A DNA stretch of 37,127 nt from an uncultured Planctomycetia bacterium (GCA_937919205.1 CALFOZ010000207.1:1-37127); one strand, 5' to 3'; numbered from the stretch's first letter, positions 8,416 to 16,754 are shown. Program-made: numbers and translations. Notes: generated by a model not told the origin, from the sequence alone.

Positions 8416-9684
8416 ATGAGCCCCCGAAGCGAAGTAGTCGTTGACCTGGCCGCCGTTGATCATAATATTTCTGTCATTCGTGCGGCGCTGGACCCATCGG
8501 TGCGCCTTGGTTTGGTGTTGAAATCAGACGCTTACGGTTTGGGCGCGGCGCGATTGGCGCGGCGCGTGGCGGGACGCGCGGATTTTTTGGTGGTCTATGG
8601 AATTGAAGAGGCGGAGGTGGTTGGTGTTGCCGATCCAAGCACGCCAGTGATCGCGCTCATGCCAGTGCGCGAGATTGATCGCGGCGGGATCGCTCACAGC
8701 ATGTGGCTCAAGGGTCAGTTGCATTTGTCCGCGCATGATGTGGAGCAAGTGGAATCACTGTCCAAGTGCGCCGCGGACTTTGGCGTGGTGTTACCACTGC
8801 ATTTGGAAATAGACACTGGACTTGGCCGCGGTGGTTGTTTGCCAACGGATGCGACGAAGATTGCCGCGCGAATTCGCTCGGATAAAAATCTTCGCTTGGC
8901 CGGAGTGTTCACGCACTTCGCCAACGCCGGTGGTAGCGAGACCGCCACGGATCAACAACGCAAAATGTTTGAGGCGTGGTGCAAGAGCGCGTCGCTACCC
9001 GCGGATTGCATTGTGCATTCCGCCAGCACCTTCGCCGCCATTCGCGATCCGCGATTTCACCACCACATGATTCGCGTTGGATTGGCGTGGACTGGTTTGG
9101 CCTTTGAAGGAACGCGCGATGGACACTTCATGGAGTTCGCAAAAAACTTGCGCCCCGTGTTCAGTTGGCGCAGTTCATTTGTGCAAGTGCGAACGGTTCC
9201 AGCGGGCACGGCGGTGGGCTATGGCAGTCGCTGGAAATGTGAAAAAACCAGCAGAATTGGCTTGGTTCCAGTGGGATACGGCGACGGCTATCCGTTGCTT
9301 CCAATGAACCCCGTGACGCGCCGGCCACTGGGCGTGGAGCGGCGCATGGTGCGCGTGGAAGTTGTTGAACATGGTCAAACAACGTGGCTCAACGCGCCGG
9401 TTGTTGGCGCCATCAGCATGGATCAAATCGCGGTTGACTTAAGCGAGTTGCCCGACGCGCTTGCAACAAATTGGAATCACGCGGCGGTTGAATTGATCAG
9501 CTCTGATTGCAACGCGCCCAATCACGCGGCGCGCGTGGCCAGCATGACTGGTCATCACGCGTATGAGTTGTTGTGCCGAATTCCGGCGCGCGTGCCACGC
9601 AAATTTGTGGAGCCGGTGGTCAGAGAACTTCCTAGCCTAGACTCGTCGCAGGTGTCGACGAATGCAATTTCACAAGCATCCTAA
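8416..9684 (+). CDS. alr: Alanine racemase (PLP enzyme)
   Basis: Interconverts L- and D-alanine using pyridoxal phosphate and supplies D-Ala for peptidoglycan. From the ATG at 8416 it has 422 residues. It shows the PLP lysine K36 in VLKSDAYG (usual form VVKANAYG), DTGLGRGG (133-140), FTHFANA, SAST, RVGLAW, Y269 in VGYGS (position of the second catalytic base), PVGYGDGYP and GAISMDQIAVDL. The reading frame is open to 8248 inside the helicase, but MSPRSEVVVDL is the proper start. It begins 58 bases from the divergent helicase and is 35 bases before the FAD oxidoreductase, heading a four-gene plus-strand operon. Confidence 0.93.
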   Translation: MSPRSEVVVDLAAVDHNISVIRAALDPSVRLGLVLKSDAYGLGAARLARRVAGRADFLVVYGIEEAEVVGVADPSTPVIALMPVREIDRGGIAHSMWLKGQLHLSAHDVEQVESLSKCAADFGVVLPLHLEIDTGLGRGGCLPTDATKIAARIRSDKNLRLAGVFTHFANAGGSETATDQQRKMFEAWCKSASLPADCIVHSASTFAAIRDPRFHHHMIRVGLAWTGLAFEGTRDGHFMEFAKNLRPVFSWRSSFVQVRTVPAGTAVGYGSRWKCEKTSRIGLVPVGYGDGYPLLPMNPVTRRPLGVERRMVRVEVVEHGQTTWLNAPVVGAISMDQIAVDLSELPDALATNWNHAAVELISSDCNAPNHAARVASMTGHHAYELLCRIPARVPRKFVEPVVRELPSLDSSQVSTNAISQAS

Positions 9685-9719
9685 ATTTGTAGCGCCTGCG
9701 AGCCAACTCGCCATGCGAT

Positions 9720-10928
9720 GTGGTGGCGCGCATGGATAACGCGACGCGTTGTGACGCGCCCCATGGTGGCGATACGCCAACCGTCGCGCTGGAGCAGACA
9801 AGCGCGTCTGCGCTTTCCGTGCGCGCCAATGAATGCGTTGACGTGCTTGTGGTGGGAGGCGGTCCCGCTGGAAGTTCATGCGCCATCGCGTTGGCGCGTG
9901 AAGGCGCAAAAGTAATGTTGGTGGACGCGCAAGCGCGCGGGCGCGACAAATGTTGTGGACATTGCTTGTCGGGCGCGGCGTGGAATATTGTGGGTGAGTT
10001 GGGCGTGCGCCATGTGGTTGAATCGGCGGCCACGGGCGCCACGCAGTACGTGGCGTGGCGCAGTGGAGCGCAGGAATTTGCAATGAATTTGCCTGTCGTT
10101 GGAGCTATTGTTCCGCGCGCAACGCTGGATAAAAAATTATTGGATGAAGCCGAGCGCGTGGGCGTGCGTGTGGCGCAACCAGCCACGGCCACATGGTTGG
10201 AGCCAGGAAAAGTTGCGCTTCGCATGCGCGGCGATGAATGTGTGGTGGATGCGAAGTTGGTGATTGCCGCGGATGGTCTTGGTAGCGGCATTGCGCGCGC
10301 GCGTGGGTGGAATCCAAAAAGTCCCGGGCGTAAATATGGATTCGCCGGCTCGTGGCGCGCGCCGCTGGCGCTAGGTCATTGGTGTGGTGAGCGCATTGAA
10401 ATGCGCGTGGTGCGTGGCGGATACTTGGGGGTGGTGGCCGAGTCGCACGAATACATTCATGTCGCGGGTTTGATCGATCGAAATTCCAAAGTGAGTCGCC
10501 CTGATGATTTGCTCAATGAAGTCGCGCGCGATTGGCCGTTGCTTACTGCGGCGTTGCAAGAGGGCAAGCCCGCGCGTTGGAACGCCGCGGGTCCGTTGCC
10601 ATGGAAGCCCACGCGTATCGCAGATGAATCGACCGCGTTAGTGGGCGACGCGGCTGGATATGCCGAACCATTTTCCGGCGAGGGCATGCGCTGGGCATTT
10701 GAGAGCGCGCTTGGATTGTCGCGCGCGTGGCGAGAGCATGGCGGTTGGAGCGCTGTGGCGGCGCAAACCTACGCCAAGTGGCATGGCGATCACATTGCGC
10801 GAGTTCAACAAAAAACACTGCGAACGGCTTGGTTTTTGGCGCAACCCGCGCGCGCCTCACTCATGTGTCAAGCGGCACGATCATTTCCTAGAGTCGCTTC
10901 GTGGCTTGCTTGTAGCATGGGTAAATGA
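9720..10928 (+). CDS. FAD-dependent oxidoreductase, geranylgeranyl-reductase-like
   Basis: Soluble flavoprotein of 402 residues with a Rossmann FAD motif VVGGGPAGSSCA (44-55), an unusual Cys-rich stretch CCGHCLSG (78-84), the second FAD motif VGDAAGY (307-313) and PFSGEGMRWA (316-325). This pattern is typical of the geranylgeranyl reductase/FixC-like group, which reduce or hydroxylate lipid-like substrates. The start is GTG 9720 or ATG 9732; residues before about 38 look like an unstructured extension. Its stop overlaps the polyketide synthase start (ATGA at 10925), so the two are translationally coupled. By inference it modifies the polyketide product. Confidence 0.85.
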   Translation: MVARMDNATRCDAPHGGDTPTVALEQTSASALSVRANECVDVLVVGGGPAGSSCAIALAREGAKVMLVDAQARGRDKCCGHCLSGAAWNIVGELGVRHVVESAATGATQYVAWRSGAQEFAMNLPVVGAIVPRATLDKKLLDEAERVGVRVAQPATATWLEPGKVALRMRGDECVVDAKLVIAADGLGSGIARARGWNPKSPGRKYGFAGSWRAPLALGHWCGERIEMRVVRGGYLGVVAESHEYIHVAGLIDRNSKVSRPDDLLNEVARDWPLLTAALQEGKPARWNAAGPLPWKPTRIADESTALVGDAAGYAEPFSGEGMRWAFESALGLSRAWREHGGWSAVAAQTYAKWHGDHIARVQQKTLRTAWFLAQPARASLMCQAARSFPRVASWLACSMGK

Positions 10929-12118
10929 GCGTGCGAATTGAATCAATGGGTTTTGCGACGCCTTTTCTTGAGCGCACCCAACAAGACATTGGGCGCGAGC
11001 AAGCGCAATTGTGGAATTTAAGCGCGTCCTCACAAGAACGATGGCAACGCATGATTGACCACTGCGGCATTGAGCGACGCGCCGCGGTCATGCCGCTGAA
11101 AGAAATTGTTTCGCTGACCACGTCCCAGCGCATGAAATGTTTTTCCAAACACGCTCCCGCATTGGCTGTCCGCGCCATTGAGCAGGCCTTAGCGCGGGGC
11201 AATCGCGCGGCGCAAGACATCACCGACTTGATTGTTGTCACTTGCACTGGATTTGAATCTCCAGGACCGCTACACGACATGTGCGTGCGTGCGGGACTTT
11301 CTGCAAGCGTGCGAACTTCTCAAATTGGATTCATGGGTTGCTTTGGTGGAATTTGCGGACTTGACGCCGCCGCCGGCGCCGCCTTGCGGCATGAGGGCGC
11401 GGTGGTGCTGTTGGTGTGCGTGGAATTGTGCTCTCTGCATTTACGCAATGATCGCGACGCGCAAAATATGGTGGCCAGTTTGTTGTTTGCCGACGGCGCC
11501 GCGGCGCTGATTGTTTCAAACAACTCATTTCACCCGGCACATTCAGCAAAAAACGCGCTGGAGAGAGATGGCGGTATTGCGCTGGATCATGCGCAAAAAA
11601 GCAACGGTGCTTTGACGCAACCACACACGCCGTTGATCACCGTTGGCCCACGCCAAGCGCGGCGCATTCCCGAAACCGCCCACGCCATGAGTTGGCAGAT
11701 CACCGACGCTGGATTTGCAATGACGTTGGATCGAAGTGTTCCCGCGCATATTGAGCAGACGGCACCGATTGCGCTGGGTGATTTGCGCCAGTGCGCCATT
11801 CATCCTGGTGGCTCCGCGATATTGGATGCGATGGAGCGCGGCGCAAACGCACGAGCATGCGGCGGTCTTGCGCCTGAAAGTTTGAGCGCCGCGCGTGGAG
11901 TTCTGCGCGATCACGGCAACATGAGCAGTGGTAGCGTGTTTTTTGTGCTTGATCGCTTGTTGCAAAGCGGAGTGACCGGCGACATGGCGGTGATCGCATT
12001 TGGACCAGGCTTGACGGTGGATCAAATTCATCTTGCGGCAACGCCTGCCCTCGCAAATCATGCTCAATCCCCGCAACGCGTGGCAAACCGATGGAACACG
12101 CCCGTGGTTGCGCAATAG
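10925..12118 (+). CDS. Type III polyketide synthase (chalcone/stilbene synthase family)
   Basis: Homodimeric ketosynthase that condenses an acyl-CoA starter with malonyl-CoA units and cyclises the product (alkylresorcinols, pyrones or naphthols in bacteria). The 397-residue protein keeps the Cys-His-Asn triad: C139 in FMGCFGG, H293 in AIHPGG and N332 in HGNMSSGSV. MVASLLFADGAAALIV is the usual thiolase-fold strand region. It is coupled to the FAD oxidoreductase (ATGA overlap) and followed after 9 bases by the multi-HTH gene. No methyltransferase, the common third partner of such clusters, lies nearby. The chain length and product cannot be read from the sequence. Confidence 0.93.
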   Translation: MSVRIESMGFATPFLERTQQDIGREQAQLWNLSASSQERWQRMIDHCGIERRAAVMPLKEIVSLTTSQRMKCFSKHAPALAVRAIEQALARGNRAAQDITDLIVVTCTGFESPGPLHDMCVRAGLSASVRTSQIGFMGCFGGICGLDAAAGAALRHEGAVVLLVCVELCSLHLRNDRDAQNMVASLLFADGAAALIVSNNSFHPAHSAKNALERDGGIALDHAQKSNGALTQPHTPLITVGPRQARRIPETAHAMSWQITDAGFAMTLDRSVPAHIEQTAPIALGDLRQCAIHPGGSAILDAMERGANARACGGLAPESLSAARGVLRDHGNMSSGSVFFVLDRLLQSGVTGDMAVIAFGPGLTVDQIHLAATPALANHAQSPQRVANRWNTPVVAQ

Positions 12119-12127
12119 GGCTAGCCG

Positions 12128-13783
12128 TTGGCCAGGCGACCACGATTTCAGACAAGCGCGGCCGCGAATGTGTTATCCCAAGTTGAGTACGCCAAGCCCG
12201 ATGTGTTGCGGCGCATGGCGATGAACGTTGAACGGTTGGCGCGCTCGCTTCACGCCGACCAATTGGTGAGTGAATCTTGGCTCATGGAAAAAGTGACAGG
12301 CGTTCGCGCCCGCAACGCCGACACAACGCCATCATTGGTGGGCTCCGCGGTGATCGATGATCTTGCCGCGCTTGCGATTCGTTTGACGGATCGCGCGCCC
12401 ATTGACTCTGCGCGCGCCGACGGCGGCGCATTCACGCTGGAGCAAGCCGCGCAAAAACTTGGAGTGGGGGTGCGCAGTATTCAGCGTTGGCGGCGCCTGG
12501 GTTTGATCAGCATGCGATTTCAATTTGACCGCGCGCGCTTGGTCGGTTGCTCCGGCGCGGCTTTGGCATGGTTTGAAACTCACCACCCTGAAATGGTGTC
12601 CAAGCTCAAGCGGCCCGCCGCCACTCAACACGCGCGCCAACATCTGCGGGCGCAAGCGCGGCTGGCGGCGGCCGTGGGTGGAACATTGAACTCGGTTGCG
12701 AACAAATTGGCGCGCGAGGAAAAAATATCGCCCCAGATTGCCCGGCGCATTTTGGAGCAACTTGAGCAAAGCGGAGCCATTTCCAAGCTGAAACGCCGCG
12801 TTTCATTGCCGGACGCCAAGGTCGCTTTGGCATGGCGAAGTTGGATGCGCGGCGTGGATCTGAACACGATCGCGCGCAGGTTAAGTCAAACCCGCGCGGC
12901 CACGTTGCGTTGCATTGCCAAGCAGAGGCGGCGAAATATTGCGGCGAGTCACGTGTTGGTCGCGCCACTTTCCACATTTGATCGCGCCGACGCCGCGGAG
13001 ACTTTGTTGGCGCCCCAGGAAGTTCGCCAAGATTTGGCGCACGGTGTGTGGCCAACGCATCCGCGTGAATTTCTGGCGGAGTTCGCGCCACTTGTGCCGG
13101 CGCGTAAAAACATGCCCGCCACGGATCGCGTGCAACTTGTCGCGCTTCGATTTTTGCTGTGGCACGCCAAGCGTCTGGCACAAGTTGTCAACGCACAAAG
13201 CGAGTGGGTTGATCTTGACCAATGCGAAACCGCGTTGCGTTGGTCAGCGCGAATTCGCTTGGCGCTTATTCAACGCGCGGTCTCCGAGGCGCTCGGCCGT
13301 CTTCAAGCCATCGCGCGGGCGCCTCTGCATTCACTTTCTCTTGCGGCACAATGTCAAGCTATTGAAATTGCGTTGGATTCTTGCGCGGCGGTTTTGGATC
13401 AAGTGATGGAGGCACAGCCAAGTGATCGCGCCATTCGGCTGGGTGCCTTGGCCGCGATTCACGTGGAGCAACAGGCGCAAATTGGCTGGAATCCACGCGC
13501 CCGCGCGTCGGCTGGGCAGGGCGCTGAATTGCCCGACACGTTGCAATTACGTTGCGTGCCATGGTTGCGCTTCACGCCTTTGCGCGATGATCTTCAGCGC
13601 GTTGTGCCAGGCGAGTCCTCCTGCCCAATGGGACGTGAATTACTTGCGCTTCGATATGGCTGGCAAGGGCGCGCGCCGCACACAATGAAACAAGCCGCTC
13701 TGGCGTTGGGGATTCATCCGCGTCAAGGCGCAATTCTGGCCGCCAAGACATTGCGCGCGCTCACCCGCGTGGGCGCCAAGTGA
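12128..13783 (+). CDS. Multi-HTH DNA-binding protein with C-terminal sigma-70 region-4-like domain
   Basis: I do not recognise this 551-residue protein as a named family. What can be seen: a MerR/excisionase-like helix-turn-helix (about 101-126, FTLEQAAQKLGVGVRSIQRW and following); a second possible winged HTH (about 185-225, with ISPQIARRILEQLEQSGAI); a third HTH-like stretch (about 235-265, VDLNTIARRLSQTRAATL); a long helical middle (about 320-460); and a C-terminal segment (about 508-547, LLALRYGWQGR, TMKQAALALGIHP, AKTLRALTR) shaped like sigma-70 region 4. It may be a very divergent sigma factor or a specific activator. It is basic and Arg-rich in the N-terminal half. The start at TTG 12128 is 9 bases after the synthase; ATG 12215 is an alternative. 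Operon position suggests it regulates the polyketide genes, but that is inference. Confidence 0.6.
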   Translation: MARRPRFQTSAAANVLSQVEYAKPDVLRRMAMNVERLARSLHADQLVSESWLMEKVTGVRARNADTTPSLVGSAVIDDLAALAIRLTDRAPIDSARADGGAFTLEQAAQKLGVGVRSIQRWRRLGLISMRFQFDRARLVGCSGAALAWFETHHPEMVSKLKRPAATQHARQHLRAQARLAAAVGGTLNSVANKLAREEKISPQIARRILEQLEQSGAISKLKRRVSLPDAKVALAWRSWMRGVDLNTIARRLSQTRAATLRCIAKQRRRNIAASHVLVAPLSTFDRADAAETLLAPQEVRQDLAHGVWPTHPREFLAEFAPLVPARKNMPATDRVQLVALRFLLWHAKRLAQVVNAQSEWVDLDQCETALRWSARIRLALIQRAVSEALGRLQAIARAPLHSLSLAAQCQAIEIALDSCAAVLDQVMEAQPSDRAIRLGALAAIHVEQQAQIGWNPRARASAGQGAELPDTLQLRCVPWLRFTPLRDDLQRVVPGESSCPMGRELLALRYGWQGRAPHTMKQAALALGIHPRQGAILAAKTLRALTRVGAK

Positions 13784-13860
13784 CACGCGTCGAAATTTCA
13801 GCCCCGGCCACCGCAACTTGATCCGTGTCGCATGGACGTAAAAAATAAATCGGATGTGTT

Positions 13861-13970
13861 CGCAACTACTTGGCGAACATGCTTGGCGCAAATACTTGGC
13901 GCAAATACTTGGCGCAAATACTTGGCGCAAATACTTGGCGAAAATACTTGCCGAAAATACTTGCCGCAAC
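13861..13970. repeat. 13-bp tandem repeat, 8 full copies plus a partial ninth
   Basis: Consensus CGCAAATACTTGG. Units 3-6 (13887-13938) are identical; units 1, 2, 7 and 8 carry one to four changes. A partial unit closes the array at 13965-13970. It lies in the gap between the convergent HTH gene and rpsI (13784-14028), where no gene is visible. The four perfect copies suggest recent slippage or a length-variable locus. There are no spacers, so it is not CRISPR. A small inverted repeat ACCGC-ATGAAA-GCGGT at 13988-14003 lies just after it, towards rpsI. Confidence 0.95.
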
Positions 13971-14028
13971 ACCAATGCGACAAAGCCACCGCATGAAAGC
14001 GGTTCTCGCGAACGCATGACCAAAGAAA

Positions 14029-14553
14029 TTAACGCTTGCTGAATTGGAAACGTCGACGTGCGCCTGATTGACCGTACTTCTTGCGTTCCACCTTGCGGGC
14101 GTCACGAGTTAAGAAGTTGTTGTCTCGAAGCACGGTTTCCAAAGTTGGGTCGTAGGCCATCACAGCTCGAGCAAGCGCAAGTAAAACCGCGCCCGTCTGA
14201 CCAGTGACGCCGCCACCATTGCAAGTGGCGCGAATGTCAATTTGACCCTTGATGCCAGTCTTTTCAATCACGGCGAGAATGTTCTTTCGATCGCGTTCTT
14301 CAACAAAGAACTGATCAAATTCACGCTCATTTATCTTGAATTCACCCTTGCCTGGCTTGATGCGAAGGCGGGCGATGGAAGTCTTGCGGCGGCCGGTGGC
14401 CCACCACCAACCAAACTTGTCGGCTGGCTCTTGCGCGCGCAAAGGTCGCGGAGCTGGAGGCGCTTTCACAACTGCAACTGGGGCGAATTCCATTTCATCG
14501 CCATCTTGGTTGCGGTCGCGGTTTCGATCTGAATATTTATCTTGGGTTCTCAT
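14029..14553 (-). CDS. rpsI: 30S ribosomal protein S9 (uS9) with N-terminal extension
   Basis: Small-subunit protein whose C-terminal tail reaches the P-site tRNA. The conserved body starts near residue 46 (WWWATGRRKTSIARLRIKPG), contains TCNGGGVTGQ, and ends in the invariant basic tail (KKYGQSGARRRFQFSKR), with Ser-Lys-Arg last as usual. The protein has 174 residues against about 130 in E. coli. The extra 45 N-terminal residues are charged and Pro/Ala-rich (RNRDRNQDGDE, KAPPAPRPLRAQEP). It follows rplM by 8 bases, the classic rplM-rpsI operon. Confidence 0.97.
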   Translation of the reverse strand: MRTQDKYSDRNRDRNQDGDEMEFAPVAVVKAPPAPRPLRAQEPADKFGWWWATGRRKTSIARLRIKPGKGEFKINEREFDQFFVEERDRKNILAVIEKTGIKGQIDIRATCNGGGVTGQTGAVLLALARAVMAYDPTLETVLRDNNFLTRDARKVERKKYGQSGARRRFQFSKR

Positions 14554-14561
14554 TGGAAATC

Positions 14562-15023
14562 TCAGCGAGTGGCTGGAGCCTTTCGTGACTTGATGACAAG
14601 TTTGGTTGGTTGCTGAGCGGCGAATGTGTGCTCGGCGCCAGCGAATATTCGAAGACGGGTTCGCATCTTGCGACCCAGACGTCCGCGCGGCAACATACGA
14701 ATGATTGCTTCTTGAACAAGAGTGGTCGGATCATCAGCCAACACAGTGCGGTAATTGCGCACGCGCAATCCACCTGGATATCCGCTCCATCGACGAAGAG
14801 TCTTCAGATCAAGCTTGCGACCAGTGATGGCCACGTTTGATGCATTGGTCACAATCACGCCCTCGCCGCAATCGACATTGGGTGTGTAGTTGGGCAAGTG
14901 CTTGCCCATTAATACGGTTGCGACTTCAGTTGCGAGCCGACCCAGAACCATTTTGGTTGCATCGACATGCCTCCAAGAAAGTTTGGTCGAGCCTGGCTTG
15001 ATAAATGTGGTTTGGCGTGGCAT
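14562..15023 (-). CDS. rplM: 50S ribosomal protein L13 (uL13)
   Basis: Early-assembling 23S rRNA-binding protein. Its 153 residues include RHVDATKMVLGRLATEVA, LMGKHLPNYTPNVDCGEGV, KLDLKTLRRWSGYPGG and the conserved MLPRGRLGRKM. It is slightly longer than E. coli L13 (142) because of short tails. It is first in the operon, with rpsI following. A strong promoter (TTGACA, 16 bases, TATCCT) lies upstream at 15058-15085, and a hairpin sits near the predicted 5' end of the mRNA. No clear Shine-Dalgarno precedes the ATG, apart from GGAAA at about 10 bases. Confidence 0.97.
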   Translation of the reverse strand: MPRQTTFIKPGSTKLSWRHVDATKMVLGRLATEVATVLMGKHLPNYTPNVDCGEGVIVTNASNVAITGRKLDLKTLRRWSGYPGGLRVRNYRTVLADDPTTLVQEAIIRMLPRGRLGRKMRTRLRIFAGAEHTFAAQQPTKLVIKSRKAPATR

Positions 15024-15034
15024 TTGATTTGTTT

Positions 15035-15050
15035 CCGGCGAATATGCCGG
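15035..15050 (-). promoter_or_regulatory. 5'-terminal hairpin in the rplM-rpsI leader
   Basis: CCGGC-GAATAT-GCCGG, a perfect 5-bp stem with a 6-base loop. From the predicted -10 (15058-15063) transcription should begin around 15051, which puts this hairpin at the very 5' end of the mRNA. It could protect the transcript or act as an L13 autoregulatory site; both are inference. Confidence 0.4.
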
Positions 15051-15057
15051 GTCGAGG

Positions 15058-15085
15058 AGGATAGAAACTTTGCCGTTTCTGTCAA
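15058..15085 (-). promoter_or_regulatory. Sigma-70-type promoter of rplM-rpsI
   Basis: On the minus strand, TTGACA (15080-15085) and TATCCT (15058-15063) are separated by 16 bases. The -35 is a full consensus match. It gives a leader of about 28 bases before the rplM ATG at 15023. Confidence 0.7.
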
Positions 15086-15185
15086 GCGGCGGGGCGGTTT
15101 TTTGGCGGTTGTTTATGGGAGATTTTCAACACAGGCTACGCTTTTTCAGCCATGTATTTTCAATTCTCGGCGCGCTCAAACCCGC

Positions 15186-15191
15186 TATTGT
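15186..15191 (+). promoter_or_regulatory. -10 box TATTGT, leaderless type, for the CPBP protease gene
   Basis: TATTGT ends 6 bases before the ATG at 15198. No Shine-Dalgarno sequence is present between them. Confidence 0.5.
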
Positions 15192-15197
15192 GCTGTA

Positions 15198-16754
15198 ATG
15201 CCACGATTTCTGCACGCTGTAGCCATTTGGGTCTTCATTCTTGGGATTGCTGGAGTGGCTATTTATGCGCCACATAGGCCAGATCCTGAAGTGGAAGCAT
15301 TTGATTCCGCGCCGACCAACGACTTGAGCCAGCCGGCGGGCGTGGGTGTTGCTGATACAGCAAAGTCCAGTGGCCCGGAGGCCGTGGCGACCAGCGATTC
15401 GCAAGAAGAAGATCAAATTTCATCCACCTCGGAATTGCGAGGGCGTTTGTTGGTGATTTCGCAAAGCATGGCAACAGGGCCTGCGCCATTGCCCGTGGAT
15501 TTAATTTTGGGCGATGAGCCGCTGGATCGCTTAGCCAGTGCGATTGTGTTGATGCATTTTGGCAACCCTACGCAGGCCTATGAGCAAATTGATTTGGCCG
15601 CGAAAAGTTTTGATGTTGGCGATTTGGGCGACACTGCAAGCGACAATAAAAGTGTTTTGGCGAGCGACAATGCAAGCAACAAGTCGAGTGACAAGGCTTT
15701 GGTGAACGCCACGCGCGCCGCCATAATTGCATGGCCTGAGATGATTGAGGCGGCGGACGGAACAGGCACCTGGAAGCAAAAAACGCAACTCACCAAAGAG
15801 CAATTTGAATTGCTTCAGGACCGACTTGGCTGGTTTGGAACATTCGCGCAGGCAAAAATTTCTTGTGACGATGGCTTATTGATGAAGTTGCAAGAAAGCG
15901 ACTTGATGTTCATGCTTGTGTTGGGTTGCGCCACAATTTGGTTTATGGGTTTTGGCGCGTGCGGGATCACGGCTTTGATTGCGCTCATTGTGATGGGGCT
16001 TAAGCGTAAAATTGGTTCGGCGCTGAAATCGCAAGCCAACACATCTCTTATTCTTGGCGAAACATTCGTGGTGTGGTTTGCGTTGTTTATGGGCTTGCAA
16101 TTTGCGGCCATGCTGTTGCATGTTGACCCAGAATCCCCGCAAAGATTGTTGCTTTCTGGCGTGTTGATGTTCGCGGCTTTGGGCGCTCTTGCGTGGGCGC
16201 GGTGGCGTGGACTTTCATTCGGAGTCATTCTGGACCTTGTCGGATTGCGCTGGAATCAAGGGTTTTTTCAACTGCTTTGGAAGGCCGCGCTTGCCTACAC
16301 CTGCGCACTACCACTAATGGTTTTGGGTCTTCTGATTGGCATGGGCATGGGTTGGTTTTTGAATGTGCCCAACCTTGGAAATCCAACGCACCCTATTCAG
16401 CAACTGATTCAGAATGCCAGCGGAATGGAATTATTCATGCTCTTCGCATTGGCGTGCGTTGCCGCGCCCATCACGGAGGAAATTGTTTTTCGCGGCGTGC
16501 TGTACGGACATCTTCGCCAAGGCACAAGCAAGTGGGGCGTTGCCGCCTCGATGATCTTCTCAATGGTGATCAGCGGAGCAATCTTCGCGGGCATTCATCC
16601 GCAAGGCGCGTTCGTGGCGCCGGCCTTGGCGGGATTGGCGTGCGGTTTCTGCATTACGCGCGAGTGGAGCGGTAGTGTATTTCCTGGAATGATCGCGCAT
16701 GGAATTCAAAACGCCACAGTGCTTGCGTTGAATGTGATTTTATTTCAGGCTTGA
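15198..16754 (+). CDS. CPBP-family intramembrane glutamic endopeptidase with long N-terminal domain
   Basis: Membrane protein of 518 residues. An N-terminal anchor helix (about 5-24) is followed by roughly 210 mostly soluble residues that include a Ser/Asp/Ala/Lys-rich linker (about 140-167, SDNASNKSSDKALV). About six to eight membrane helices follow from residue 237. The C-terminal CPBP (Abi) domain has its motifs: EE at 427-428 with R432 (TEEIVFRG), H467 in FAGIH and H501 with N505 in AHGIQN. Family members are Rce1-like proteases. The frame is open to 14967 across rplM, but MPRFLHAVAIW is the natural start and lies 6 bases after TATTGT. The target and the role of the N-terminal region are unknown. 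Confidence 0.85.
   Translation: MPRFLHAVAIWVFILGIAGVAIYAPHRPDPEVEAFDSAPTNDLSQPAGVGVADTAKSSGPEAVATSDSQEEDQISSTSELRGRLLVISQSMATGPAPLPVDLILGDEPLDRLASAIVLMHFGNPTQAYEQIDLAAKSFDVGDLGDTASDNKSVLASDNASNKSSDKALVNATRAAIIAWPEMIEAADGTGTWKQKTQLTKEQFELLQDRLGWFGTFAQAKISCDDGLLMKLQESDLMFMLVLGCATIWFMGFGACGITALIALIVMGLKRKIGSALKSQANTSLILGETFVVWFALFMGLQFAAMLLHVDPESPQRLLLSGVLMFAALGALAWARWRGLSFGVILDLVGLRWNQGFFQLLWKAALAYTCALPLMVLGLLIGMGMGWFLNVPNLGNPTHPIQQLIQNASGMELFMLFALACVAAPITEEIVFRGVLYGHLRQGTSKWGVAASMIFSMVISGAIFAGIHPQGAFVAPALAGLACGFCITREWSGSVFPGMIAHGIQNATVLALNVILFQA

Noticed and set aside
9632-10291. 219-codon open frame on the minus strand
   Set aside because: It is antisense to the FAD oxidoreductase and rich in Pro/Arg/Ser, as shadow frames are here.
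13861-13970. CRISPR array
   Set aside because: The 13-bp units are directly adjacent with no spacers, and no cas gene is present.
14967-15197. 77-residue upstream extension of the CPBP protease frame across rplM
   Set aside because: It runs antisense to the rplM start and promoter. The codons do not look protein-like, and a hydrophobic N-terminus begins naturally at 15198.
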